DNA of 64,000 bases, taken from NCBI RefSeq assembly GCF_026151205.1, contig NC_087075.1, positions 10,586,303 through 10,650,302 of the forward strand, read 5' to 3'. Made by a program: the position numbers and the translations under genes. Below are positions 10,391 to 23,400 of this stretch, in pieces. Source of the stretch: Bolinopsis microptera (Eukaryota; Ctenophora; Tentaculata; Lobata; Bolinopsidae). How positions within the stretch are numbered: the stretch's first letter is position 1; every line of letters starts with the position of its first letter. Below the pieces are notes generated by a model that was given only the letters and a program-made list of their open reading frames with translations, was not told the DNA's origin and made no database searches.

Positions 10391-13300
10391 CTACCCAAGT
10401 TGTTGTTGTGTCTGTAAGATTACTGAATATTGAACAAGCTTATTAGATTGAACTGTTTTCTCACCTCCGAGAGAGTGGAATACCACCCACATGAGATCTG
10501 GATTGACACCAACTAACGCACGATACAGGTATAGTGCGTATCTCTGCATTTCGTTCGGCATATCTCTGAAATTAGTAGATAATGTTAGTTAAGTACTTTG
10601 TTCAAAACCGACTGGTATAAACGCCCGAACAAGCGTATTTTACTGAAGATTGATGTCCCGCAGGGGACAAAAAACATTAAAACCGTGTAGTATTTGTCAT
10701 CAGTGTTCATTACGATCTCTACCAACGAAGCACACATTTGCTAAGCAAACTTCAGTGGTTCATGCTCAATAAATATTTGTACATACTTGTGAAGGTATTT
10801 GTAGCTGGCACCAATAATTCTATACAAGTCCCGGTCGTGGAATTTGAGGTATGTTGTTAAAACTGCCAACGTTTTCAGAACGCGCTGTTGAACTTTGAAT
10901 TGCACTGATCTTGGGGTTAACAGCACCTGAAAACGAGAAACATGTTTTACAGAAAACCATACAAATATTTAAGGTATTTAAAAATCAGCTGACTACATTT
11001 CAGCGTTTTAGGACGAGAATGTGAACTGTAGAAGAATGTACAAACCTCTGATTTTGTTTCTTGGGCATGTTTTATTGTCATTCGTTTGAGTTCCTCGAAT
11101 GATATGGGCTTTTTTAAAGGGGGGATTTCTTTGGGCTTTGGTATCACTATTACTTTATCTGAGCAGAATGTTAGTAAAATGTGTGGTATTGTAATTTCAG
11201 AGTAGATCATAGAATTGACATCATGAAAAGCGTAATCTTATAGAACTTAAAAGTCAACTTCGTTTTAAAAATATTAAAGAACCATTAAATATATACACAT
11301 GTTTGAAAGAGAAGTTTCTAAAAATACCTGGTTCGAGTGAACTGAGGAGGCTAGGAAGGAGGTCTTTAGAGACTCTTTGTTTGATGAAGGAGCCGGATAC
11401 TTTAGCTATAGTTTGTAACACTTTCAGTGCTTCCAACTTCACGTGAAAGTCCTAGGAGTGGCAACGTATTGGAATGCAGAAAATAAAAGAAAACAGAAAT
11501 ATCTCCACTCACATCTAGAGAAAACCCGACAATAGTAATTTACAAATAGTTGGTAAAACAAGTGAAGAAAATGAGTATTGAGTAGTTGGCAGAAAATATA
11601 AATTACTCAAACTCCAGTTCCGAAAACAATAAAAATAACTCACGTAGTCACTGAGAAGCCGTTTTTCCAGGTGCCACCACACCTTATGCACCAGTGGCAA
11701 TAACTCGTCTTCAGTTTTTGAGAGGATGCGCAGTGCCGTGCATATAGTCTGGAGGAGGGATACTCGGCAGTCTGCTTGGGTGCAGGTCAGGTTTTGTATT
11801 GCAACCTGGGAGGAGTGTATTGTTAGATTTGGGCAATAATCATGATGTAAGAGTGGTATATTATCACTCATATGGCTTACTCCTGGATAAGAATGGAAAG
11901 TACTGGCTTTTTGAGGTAAACAAGTATAAGTGAAAAGAAATTATACAGAAAACTACGGAGTAAATTATTAACGTTTAGTATTTCATATATTCAACTTAAT
12001 AACAAATAAAAGGTCGTGAAAAGAAGAGTGTTAGAAAAAGGAAAGAGTGGGATCGGAGGAAAGTATCTAACCTCTGTTATAGTTTTACAAGTTCTCAAAT
12101 GAAGTGGTAACTTCTTCTCATCGTCTTCTTCACCTTCTCCAGTAAAAACGTTCTGTTCGTCTTCGTTCTGATGATGTAATTAAACAATCAATTAACGAAC
12201 AAGTTAATAATTGGGACTTACATTAAGATTATTTAAGCATTTATTTACATTAAATAACAAATTATTTAAGTATTTACTTACATTTAGATTGAAGTACTGA
12301 ACAAAAGCCTTGTTGAACTCGTTAGGAGTTAGTGTGTCCAATTGAACTCTGATATCATCTCGCAGCAAACCCAGCTCTTTTATACTAAACATATTTCATT
12401 AATTATGTGATTAGTTATATGATTTAATTATGTGATTAGTTATATGATTTAATTATGTGATTAGTGAACTGCTGAAAACTTTATATTTAATTCATTCATT
12501 TGGGAAGAAAATTAACATTGTCTGGGGCATGATATTATCTGGATACTTTCAAGATAATATCTAGATATTCTGTAGAAAACTGACTTGTAGTGTTTAGACA
12601 GTATGTAGATACTATCTAGAATCTAGATAGTATCTACATAATATGGACTGTCTAGGTAGTATCTAGATATAAACTTACCTGTAGAGTTCATCTTTAGTGT
12701 ACTCCACGTCAGGAAACCAGTCCTCTAATTTCAACATGAAGATTTTCAGCAGTTTGAACAGTGGTATCGTGTGTTCGTCTCTCTGTAAAATTATTCATGA
12801 TTAACTAGCTAATTATTTATAATTAACTAGCTAATTAAAAGAAAAAATTTCAACTATGCGACTTATCTATATAATTATATTTTAACTTTTTAAACTTGAC
12901 GAAATCCCCCCGGCAAATCGACCAAAAAATGACCCTCTGTTGACACCAATTTCGGCTCGCAAATGGAGTTGAAACCTCGCCATTTTTAGCAGGGTTGTAA
13001 AAAAGGATAGGAATAGGATATAACATTCTTAGAATTTTGATTTAGGCTTTAATAACGTCATACGTCATAACTCATAACTAGCTCACATTTACGCTCACGA
13101 TATCACTATTCATAACTTTAGTTGTGATTGATATTTTTCGATGCGGTAGAAAGTATCGTTTAGGAAATACTTAAATGAAACCTTTATCGTTATCGGCAAA
13201 TAAAAATCCATTCAATTTATATTACGGAGCTAGATCATAGATAGATAGATGATGACAAGAAACTATAACATAAACAATTTTACATTTCATTGAATAAAGC

Positions 13301-14442
13301 ATTCAGCTAGCGGGTGTACAGGTTTGAGGAAGCCTATGAGCTAGGTAGGCAGATAACTCAGTGTTTTCCATATTATAAGGCACACCATGACCACTCATAC
13401 TCGAAAAAAGCTTGAAAATCGTACAAGAAAAATGTATGGTCAGGAACAGGTTGTAATAATACGGAATATTGGAACTGTCCCTTTGATCAATTATCAATAC
13501 GAACAAAAAGGTAGATTGATAACAGCGTCAATATGAGGTTACATATCACATACCTTACTCGGGATTATTATGACCGGGATAAAGTGGCGGGTTTAGGGTA
13601 ATTTCGCCATATTTTTCCCGAACCACATTTTCACCGGTCGTTAATAAACCCGCCGTCTCAGCTTATATTCACTAAAGAAGACTATTGGGACACTTGTTGT
13701 AGGTTTTTCGACTTCATTTGGCTAAAATTGCAAAAAATTCACCTTTTTGCCCAATTCTTGTCATATATCCTTATTGTCAAAGTTGATTTAAATAGGCAAA
13801 TTTTTAATTTCTTAGGTATTGACTATCTAGTCTCTACATAATGAAATAGGACTCAAAGTAAAAGTAACAGCTAAATTAAAACTTGAATTAACTAAAACTG
13901 TCAATAACATGAATCAGTTTCATCAGTAATTTATTCATAATTCTAAACAATGTGAACGATGCATTCTTTCGAAGATGCATTCTTTCGCTTCTAATGTTAA
14001 AAATTATTTTCCATCTAGTTTGATTAACCACGAGTCATTATTTCTGTCTACTTTCAACAATTATTGATAATTCGACTTGTTTCACAAGTTTTAGCAATGC
14101 GAAAATTTCTAAACTTGCATATCTCTAATAAGGAAATTTACATCTGAGACAACATTTTTGAATCTAAAATTGAAAGGTTGGACACCGGTAAAATGGCGAC
14201 CGGGAAAATGTGGTGGGTTTTGAGCAATTTATTTTAACCGGTCGTTAATAAACCCGTCGTAATAATCCCGAGTAAGGTAGCTAATTATACATGATCAATG
14301 ATCATAGATTTTAAAATGAGCTATAAAAATTGGACGGAATAAGCTGATGTAGTACAGACAAATTTCCTCAAAATCCAACATTTCCTCGCAGATTATCCGA
14401 CAATCTGGCGCCTTTCTGAGTGTCCAATCCCATGCTACATAA

Positions 14443-14485
<43 letters not shown>

Positions 14486-17400
14486 CGGGGGGATCAGGTA
14501 CTAAGTTCTGTACGTTAGCGTCGGCTAAGTGGAATTTTGGAATTTTGTCAAAAGACCCACCCACCCCCCTTCGCGGCTTTTGCCGGCTTTTGTGGTACTA
14601 ACTGTTGAGAAATCACGGTACTAGCTGTGTCTTGGTATATAAAATAAGATACCACCCATAAATTGCTTTAAACAGATCAGGTACTAAGTTCTGTACGTGA
14701 CATCGGCTAAGTGGAATTTTGGAATTTTGTCAAAAGACCCACCCACCCCCTTCGCGGCTTTTGCCGGCTTTTGTGGTACTAACTGTTGAGAAATCACGGT
14801 ACTAGCTGTGTCTTGGTATATAAAATAAGATACCACCCATAAATTGCTTTAAACAGCTCATTAAACATTGGGAAATGGGCAAATTATACCCACTATTTAG
14901 TAGGGGTTTTGTTTTCAATGTAGTCGAATTAGATAATAGAGATAGATTTTTGGGGTTGTACTAACTATTTTTCTGGGAAATGAACCATGTACTAACTCTG
15001 TTTTTGAATGAAAATATGAGTTATGACCCACCCACCCAACGTCACGTACGGTACTATGTGTATGACCCCCCCCCCCCCCCCCCCCCCCCCCCCGTACGGC
15101 ATACATAACATGAAGACTTTGTTGTAACATGAAAAGCATTAATAAGAACTAATCTATATATTTTGTAATGCTTTTAAGTCTATTTAAGAATTCGCATTTC
15201 GCTGCAAAAAACAGGCACCTCCTTGCAATGCTTCAATGACGTTTGTTCATTGTGTTCATTCTAAACGCCGCAAGTGTTATAAATATCATTCATTTGTGAC
15301 AAATTGACTCAAGCTGCTTTTTTTTATTTATAACTCTAAAATCTAAAATGATCTAAGGATCTCTTAGCGTGTATTCGAGGAAAAGCCCTTCTTCGTGGAA
15401 AAATCTTTTGTTAATATTTATAATATATATTCGGCTCGACCAACACTTTAAGTCATTTCTGAGTGGTTTTGATTTTAGTGAATCAAATTTTCCAATCAAG
15501 ACCAAGATATCTTTCTATTCTTGACATTATTTTGAATATTATTGGTTTTACTTTAGATTTCAATTAATGTTTGCTGCCTTTATTTAGTCCAGGATATCTG
15601 TATTCGCAAAAAACATCTTGAGTTTACAGTTTACAGTATATATCAGAACTAATTCATCAAAATTTGCAACTAGAAGCGTTTGAACTGTGAATGGACTGTC
15701 CTTAAGTTTATCAGTTTAACAGATTACTTATATCTGCAGCTAAGTTCACGGTAGAGGGGGAGTATGTTGGTCATTAGAGTAGTTGTGATAATCTCCACAG
15801 TTTTTGCAGAATTAAATCTCACCCAGCCCTACAACGCTGTATCCACGAAGCCGATAAGCCCCAAAGTTGCCAACCACACTGTAAACTCTGTTCTCTGCTA
15901 TGAAACTCATCCATGTTCTAGGAGTGGATCTTGTTTCTTTGCTTTGGAACAAACGATTGCTATTTTTTCTGTGGGGAGCGTAAGTGCTTGCAAGATGTAC
16001 TGTTGGTACCACAAAAACTGTGCTACGTTTGTCTTCCAATCTCAAACATCAACTTGCAGCCTCTATTCCGGATTCCCATGGGATTCATTCCAAGAAGATG
16101 CATACGATTTCCCTGTCGTTGGAGACATCAATTGCTTGAAGAATTTTGAGCGAAGTCCTTCAGTACCATGTAGAACAATTGGAAGTATCTCAGAGGTAAG
16201 TCAGGGTGTCTTGATCAAGGATGTTCGGAGCACACTGTGTCTAGGATTCGGGAAGCTGAAGGATTTGAAGTGGAAGGATTGCGCATATGCTACTCCGTGG
16301 AAAATTGAGATGCGGCCGTCGCCGCCTAATAAAACTCTCAGATTCAAAATTCTCCAAGCAGATTCTCTAAACCTCTGCGTTGCAGCCACAATTGCAATGG
16401 ACGGCGAAAACCGCATGAAGTTGATTTCTGTAGTTTCCTGTGAAGACGGCAATGAAAATCAGCTCTTTCAAATCAACAGTGGAACAATTCATGCGCTAGC
16501 AAACATGGCGGATATGGAAGAAAGTGACAACGCCTGCTTCTTTTCAATAACACACGTCGGTTGGCTCCTTTATCCAGAGTCTTCCCACGCGGATGTCTCT
16601 TTAGGTACTGTGAGTATCTTGAAGCGGGAGGAGCACCTGTCTCTATGCCAACGAAACAAGTTAAAGGCAGCTCACTCTGAAGTACAAGGTGACACTCCCT
16701 TCTTCTTGCCCGGACAAACCATACTTACCACCTGTACTCCTGGGTATGGTGTCAGGAAGAACAGGTCCAGTGTCACCTGTAGAAACGAGGACACTCGCCC
16801 TGACAAGTGTGTGAGACAGGAGGTAGAGACAAGACAGTGCCAAGTGAAAACTCCACTCATCGTTATGTTGGTTAGTGCCAATATAGGACAAGGCTTTCTT
16901 GTCAGCTTGTTCATTGCATGGATTTTAGCGTTGTCGTCAAAGATACGTGCATTAAGGGCTGGCCGAGGCTTTGTTGAGGAAGATAAAATCATTTCTAACG
17001 ATGTCAAAGTGTCAATCGTGAATTCTGAATAGAGAAAAAAACTCTGCTGGAAAAAAATGTTGCTGTTTTGAAAAGGTTCCGGACTTCAAGATCCCATCGA
17101 TGCTAAAGATTAGCTCTACATCACACAATTTTGGCAGAATATGTCCAATCTAGGAATCTAGTCAGGCTTACACGTGACCAAGTTCGTGAGATCAATGACA
17201 AGAACCCATTTTAAATGTATTTAAAATAGTTGTATATGAAAAAATATACAAACGTGTTCGTTTCTCGTGTGTTCGACAAAGTTCTCTACTAACAAATAGG
17301 AGCTTTTTATAAGCGTTAAAAAGTAAACGACGTTATTGTCCAACTGAAAGTTGCATATCCCTGATGATTGTTCACACATGCACATGAACCTTTTAGTTGG

Positions 17401-20400
17401 ACAAAAACGTCGTTGACTTTGTAACGCTTATAAAAAATATATGTATTTCATTTTTTTGTTTGTGTTGTGCAAAATTTCTTTGTGAAGAATATTTCTACCA
17501 AGAACACTGAGTTCTACTGATATTTACTGAAAGACCCACAACTAATTTAATAATGCTGCGGTTCAAATAAACTCAGTGGATTTCAATGTTTTATATTAAT
17601 ACACTTAACGTTAATGTTTAGAGAAAAGTTATTTTCTATGGTAATTACCATTGACGAATTTTTGTTAAATTCATGTTGCTGTAATTTGTCTGTTTGAAAG
17701 TTATAAATAAAATGAATACTATTCTCAGTGTAAAACTAAGATAAATAAATAACGAATAAATAAATAATAAGTAAATAATAAGTAAAATAACATTATAAAC
17801 AGTAAATGGTACCTGGTGTACAGCTATACAAGCTGTTATTTCATGTAAGCAGTCCTGAAGAGGTGGGAGAGCTTCTTTTGAGGAATGTTTTATCAGAACC
17901 TGGAACAAAATGGCTTGAGAAATTTTAATACTTTCAACACGACTATATTGTAACAAATAAAATTTGAGAATATGAGTATGAAGTAGAAATGCCGATAAGT
18001 TATTCAGCTATTTATTTCCATTATAATCTGTCTTCACTAAGTCTATTCAGAAACAATCAGAAATTTGAATGAAAGAAACATCAAATCATGAGACTCAATA
18101 ATAATACACGACTCAATCAGCTTTAGAAAACTGTCTGTTATAACAGATAGTCATTAAGTCATAGACATAAAACTATAAATAGTTTTATGTTAAGCTTTTA
18201 GTTTATAATACATTATTCAGTTTTAAATATCTTAAACTTGGTAAATCAATATAGTGACAACACCTCAAACTGAGACACAGTATATAATACTATACTCAAT
18301 AAACCTAAACACGATTATGTCTATTCTATAAATAATTAACAGTTTGGCGCAATACAAGCGTATCTATAAAATATTACAAGCGAAGATAAGCGTATCTATA
18401 AAATAAGCGTATCTATAAAAGATTACAAGTGAAGAAATACCTGTAGAACTCTAGTTGTACTTGGATAGAGATCAAGATATCTCATATTCAAGCACGCCGT
18501 GTTAATAACGTAGTCAGCGTTTTGTTTCAAGAAGAAACCAATGTTCGGACTGTTGAACTCACGACATAGACCCTGCAAAGTTATTTCTTTGAGACTTTGA
18601 ATATTTTTAACACGGACCAAATGAGTTGCTGTTCAAGGCAAGTATGATTGAGTCGTTGCCAATATGTTTTGGGATGGCCCAAACATCAGTGCAAATTAAT
18701 TAATGAAAAAATGTAAAATTCTTAATCAAAATAACGTTAAATTATGGGTTTAAAGACAGTGGTTGTTTGTTAGAATCAGTACCTGAACAGTAACGAAAGC
18801 AGCCTCGCTAACAAGCGGAGTGGTTGAGCCCAGTTTGTTGAGTACTGGGTACAGAGCTCTGATCAGATCTCTGTGTGCGTATTTTCCTAACAGATTTCAA
18901 CATTTCAATTTATGTTAATCAAACATCCAATCATCCCTCCAATGAGCTATCATTACAATTTTACAAGAGTTAATAATATTGTAATCATGTAGTTGTTCTA
19001 TTTACCTAGGACTCTAAAGCATCCCCTCATACAGTACAGCATTAAACTGTGCAGCAACTTCTCTTGTCTGATTTCTTTTACAGATCTGTTAGGTTCCTAT
19101 TAACAATGCTTTGGTTAGATCATGATAACTATGGTTAGAATTTGTTAAATTTCTTAAGAAATTAGGAAATCGAATTTATGTCGTTTTAATTTTTTAAAGC
19201 AATAAGATGAGCATAAATTTAGAGCAATTTATTCTTGTAAGTTTAATTTATCAATTATCAAAAATTTAAATTGTTTAACTTATTAATTATATTGTTTAAC
19301 TTATTAATATTGTTTAACTTATTAATATTGTTTAACTTATTAATATTGTTTAACTTATTAATATTGTTTAACTTATTAATATCTCTCAAATTTTGGGGAT
19401 TTTGCCCCGAAAGGAACAAGACGTGGAAAGCACTTGCTGTAGTCGCTGTGATCAGGGTGACTTTTTGGTTTAGCAGGCGGATTTCTTTTCAATTGCACTT
19501 CCTCAATGATAGAGCATAGCAAGTGTATCGTATTTACTTTTATAGTACGTAAATTAATTAATAAAGTATCAGGTTATTGTCTCACCTGAGAATCATTGAA
19601 AAGAGGACTGTCCAGTAAAGTATGAAGAACTTCCTCTGCCGTGTCTATAACCAGCGGCTCTGCGTTCACTTTAGCTGGGCAAATTAGGGGTATTTGATAT
19701 TTCAAGATCTCACCCACAATTATATATATAATAATAAAAATAATAAAATTTGGTAGCTTAAACACAAACTCTAAGCCCAGTGGATAAACCACAAATTATT
19801 ATATTATTATATATATGTATTATGTATATAATCGTCTGAGCGCTTTATATATAATACTAGCAGGAACCCGTATAATTTTGGGCTGTAAAACTCCTATTTC
19901 TTGGCCAATTTTTTATTTTTTCATGCTGATTTGGAGGCCATTAAAGCATTTGACCCAGTGAAAAAGTTTCAGTAGTATATCTTTTACGGTTTTTGCGGAA
20001 AGTCGCGTTAAAGTTGATGCCGTGGTGTCAGTAAAATGGTACGGATCCATCCATATAGTAAGATAGTAAGATAGTAAGATATACTTCTATATTTTGTTGT
20101 CGAAAGGTTGCTTTTTAATTAACCAACTAATTACTTAGCTAATATACAGATATATTACCAGTAGGACAGAGCGACTTGGCACGCTGGGACACGTGACCCT
20201 TAGCTCCCCACAACAGATCTGATACTATTATAAGGGATTGTACCTTCCGTCCTTTTGACTTTAGGAACTTCTCCTGTGGACAGAATAAGTTGTTACCGTG
20301 TACTACAACTTTTCACTGCTTTTCACTACTTTTCATTACCTACTTTCACTATTTGTTCTACTTATGAGTTATGACTCCGTCATCTAAATCATTCTATTCA

Positions 20401-23400
20401 GAAAACTTAAGGTAAAATTCATTTAGAAACATCTACCGATTTCAATTTGCCCGCTGTCCAGCATATTTTATACAAATAGAGAGAACTTCTAACCATGAAA
20501 GAATTGACGAGAGCATCTATGTTGCCAAGGTATCCCATAACGTTAACAATATCTAGAATCAAGTTGAGCAGGCCCTTGTTCTCTACATTTTGAAATCTGA
20601 TCTCCTTGAACGCAAATATCGTTCGTGTGGATTTCTTTAGGTCTGCTTTTATTGTGTCTTTACAGCTGAGAACAGACATGTTACTTATCACAAGCTTCCG
20701 AAAGCAGAAGTAACTAGAAAATGGAAACGTTTGTAATGTCTAAAAAAATGATCATATTATTCAAACAGCCAATGATTAAAACTTGACGTTACAAAGAACT
20801 TAAATGAGGACAGAAAAACCGTCACAAAATCTCACTTGGTATCAGAGATACTGACGGCACTGTATTCCGGATACAGTACAGACAGGTCTTCTATCCGTAT
20901 CTCTTGTGGGTCTATCTCCAACATCTTCATAAACATCTACAGGGAAAATGTAATCATAATTTAATGGGAATATAGTCTTACTTGAACCGGAATAAAGTCA
21001 CACTTTAGCGGAATTAAAGTCACACTTTAGCGGTTTTGAAAGTTAGTCTTTATTGAAAGAACTTCAAATCAGATCTGACCATGTGATCATGATCGACTGA
21101 CATCTCTAACGTTAATAATGGAAAAATAAAACGAACCTGTTCAATATAAATCCAATGGGACTCTGAGTTAAGGACCACGTGAACATTTTCACCAAGAAGA
21201 CACACCAGATTTCTGAGTTGCTTCAGGACAATCATTTTATCTTCACATGACGCAAGCACTATCGTCGGTAATTTCAGAGTAATATCCTGGTATTAAGTTG
21301 AAATTATAAATCAAATAACGTTCCTTTGTCTTGAGTTTAGTAATGTCTGGAATTCCTTAAATAAAAATGCAGAAAGTCGATTATCCGTTATAGTTAAATT
21401 AATAATGATTACTTTCGGTGAGAAAAGCTGGCTTTCTAAAAAGCCAGCTGATATTAGTAACTCTGTACATTTTCCTGCTTAACTCAGTAGTTACCTGAAG
21501 TGCATCTGTTACTATGGAAACCAGTGTCAATCCATTATCTTTAGACACTATTGTCAGACCTTCTTTTGCTATCTCACTCACCTGATAGCGATGAGACATT
21601 TTTAGATACAACAAATCAAAACCAACTAATAAATTTGGTAGTTACCAGCTGTTATTGCTAGTTATAGTAGTATGATTCCTTCATTCAAATCAGGAAGCAG
21701 AGATCTTGCTTCGTGCGAAATATTACGATATATTAACATATTACGCACGTGCCACAGTATAAGTTTAGGATGATTGTTCTGGAACTGCTCTTTTACTTTG
21801 GAATGTTGATAATTTGATGACATTCAAATATTATAATAAAATATAAATAAATTTAGAACATGTCCTAACCCAGGATACATAACTTGAAGACTTTGTGGTA
21901 ACTTAACGTATGAAAAGCATTAATATGATAGTTAAAAACAACGCCCAAGTCACATTTTTTCCCTAAAACAAATAAATAACGTCAAACTTTGACATGCGAA
22001 GACATTCAAATGGGTAAAATTTATAGGTTATTAATTGTCTAACACTGCCACATACCTAATAACTTATAAATTTTATAGCCACAATTTATTTTCGACAACT
22101 TTTGTGCGAATACTTTCAGTTGTTAAGCCACCTGGCTAATCTAAATAACAACCAAATTCCTGTTTAGACCCTGTAAACCCCTTTTTAGCTAGAAACTTCC
22201 CGTCAGTAGACAGCATATAGAATTGTACCCACTACCTCTGAAAGGTAGGTCCGGAATCTAGTCATTTTGTAATGGATCTAATATAATATACGTAGATATT
22301 ATCTTGAACTATGTTCCCTTTCTCTTGAATTATAATTTAAACTTTAATAAATAATAAATAAATAAATTCTAACATTTATTACACGCTTCGACATTAAAAT
22401 ATACCCAACAAAGATGTACATTAAAGTCATTCAAGCGAGACTTAGTGTTGAAATAGCAAGATTATGGACTTTTTAAACAGTTCAGATTTTATGAACAAAT
22501 ATTTGTATGAAGTTACCAAAATTATGCACTTTCATATCAGTTCAGACATTATGGACAAATATTAGAAATATTATCAAAAGCTAGTTGGAAATAAAACGTC
22601 TTTAGGGCATTTTTAAAACATTCTACAGATGATAATGATCTCACTGAGTAGGGTAGTTCATTCCAAATTTTTGGTCCACAAAACATAAATGCAGCATCTG
22701 TTCGTCTGAAATGAGGAGCAGGAGGAACTTTCAACAAATAAAAGTCATCATCTAGTCTGGAACTTCGTCTTCGTACTTCCCTTAGATTGACGTGTCCTTG
22801 TAAGTACTGAGGGGCTATGTTATTAAGACACTTGAAGACCAGAAGTGATATTTTGAACTTAATTCTGAACCGAACAGGCAGAAAGTGGAGCTTTTTGAGG
22901 TAAGGCATGATAGGTTCACGTATCTTTTTTCCGTAAAGACCAAAGATAAATCTAGCAGCATTGTTCTGTATCTTTTGTAGCTTATGGAGATTCTTTTCTG
23001 TTATACCATAATAGACTGAGTTGCAGTAGTCTATGAAACAGAGGATATTGGAGTGAACTAACTGAACTTTTTAATCATAATCCTAAGTATTCTTTTTTCT
23101 AGCACAACCAGAACTGCTATAATACTACTATAATACTACTATAAATTTACTACTATAATACTACTTAAGTACTATACTAGCCCCTCCCCCTTGGATGATT
23201 ACGTAATATGTGAACGACCCCTAATTTCCCGTAATCACCAGGCCATATTCATTGTCTGATTCTTGAGTTAAGCGCACGCCGCACGGGCGTGCACTTCTAT
23301 TTTATGTAATTTTGTGTCCGTTACCAATAGTTTTAGGATGGTTTTACAACTGGATAATTTTTTTGTTTCTAAGATAATAATAAATATATAATTATATACG

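Noticed and set aside
14295-15139. Proline-rich and glycine-rich ORFs
   Set aside because: Translations of the G and C tracts.
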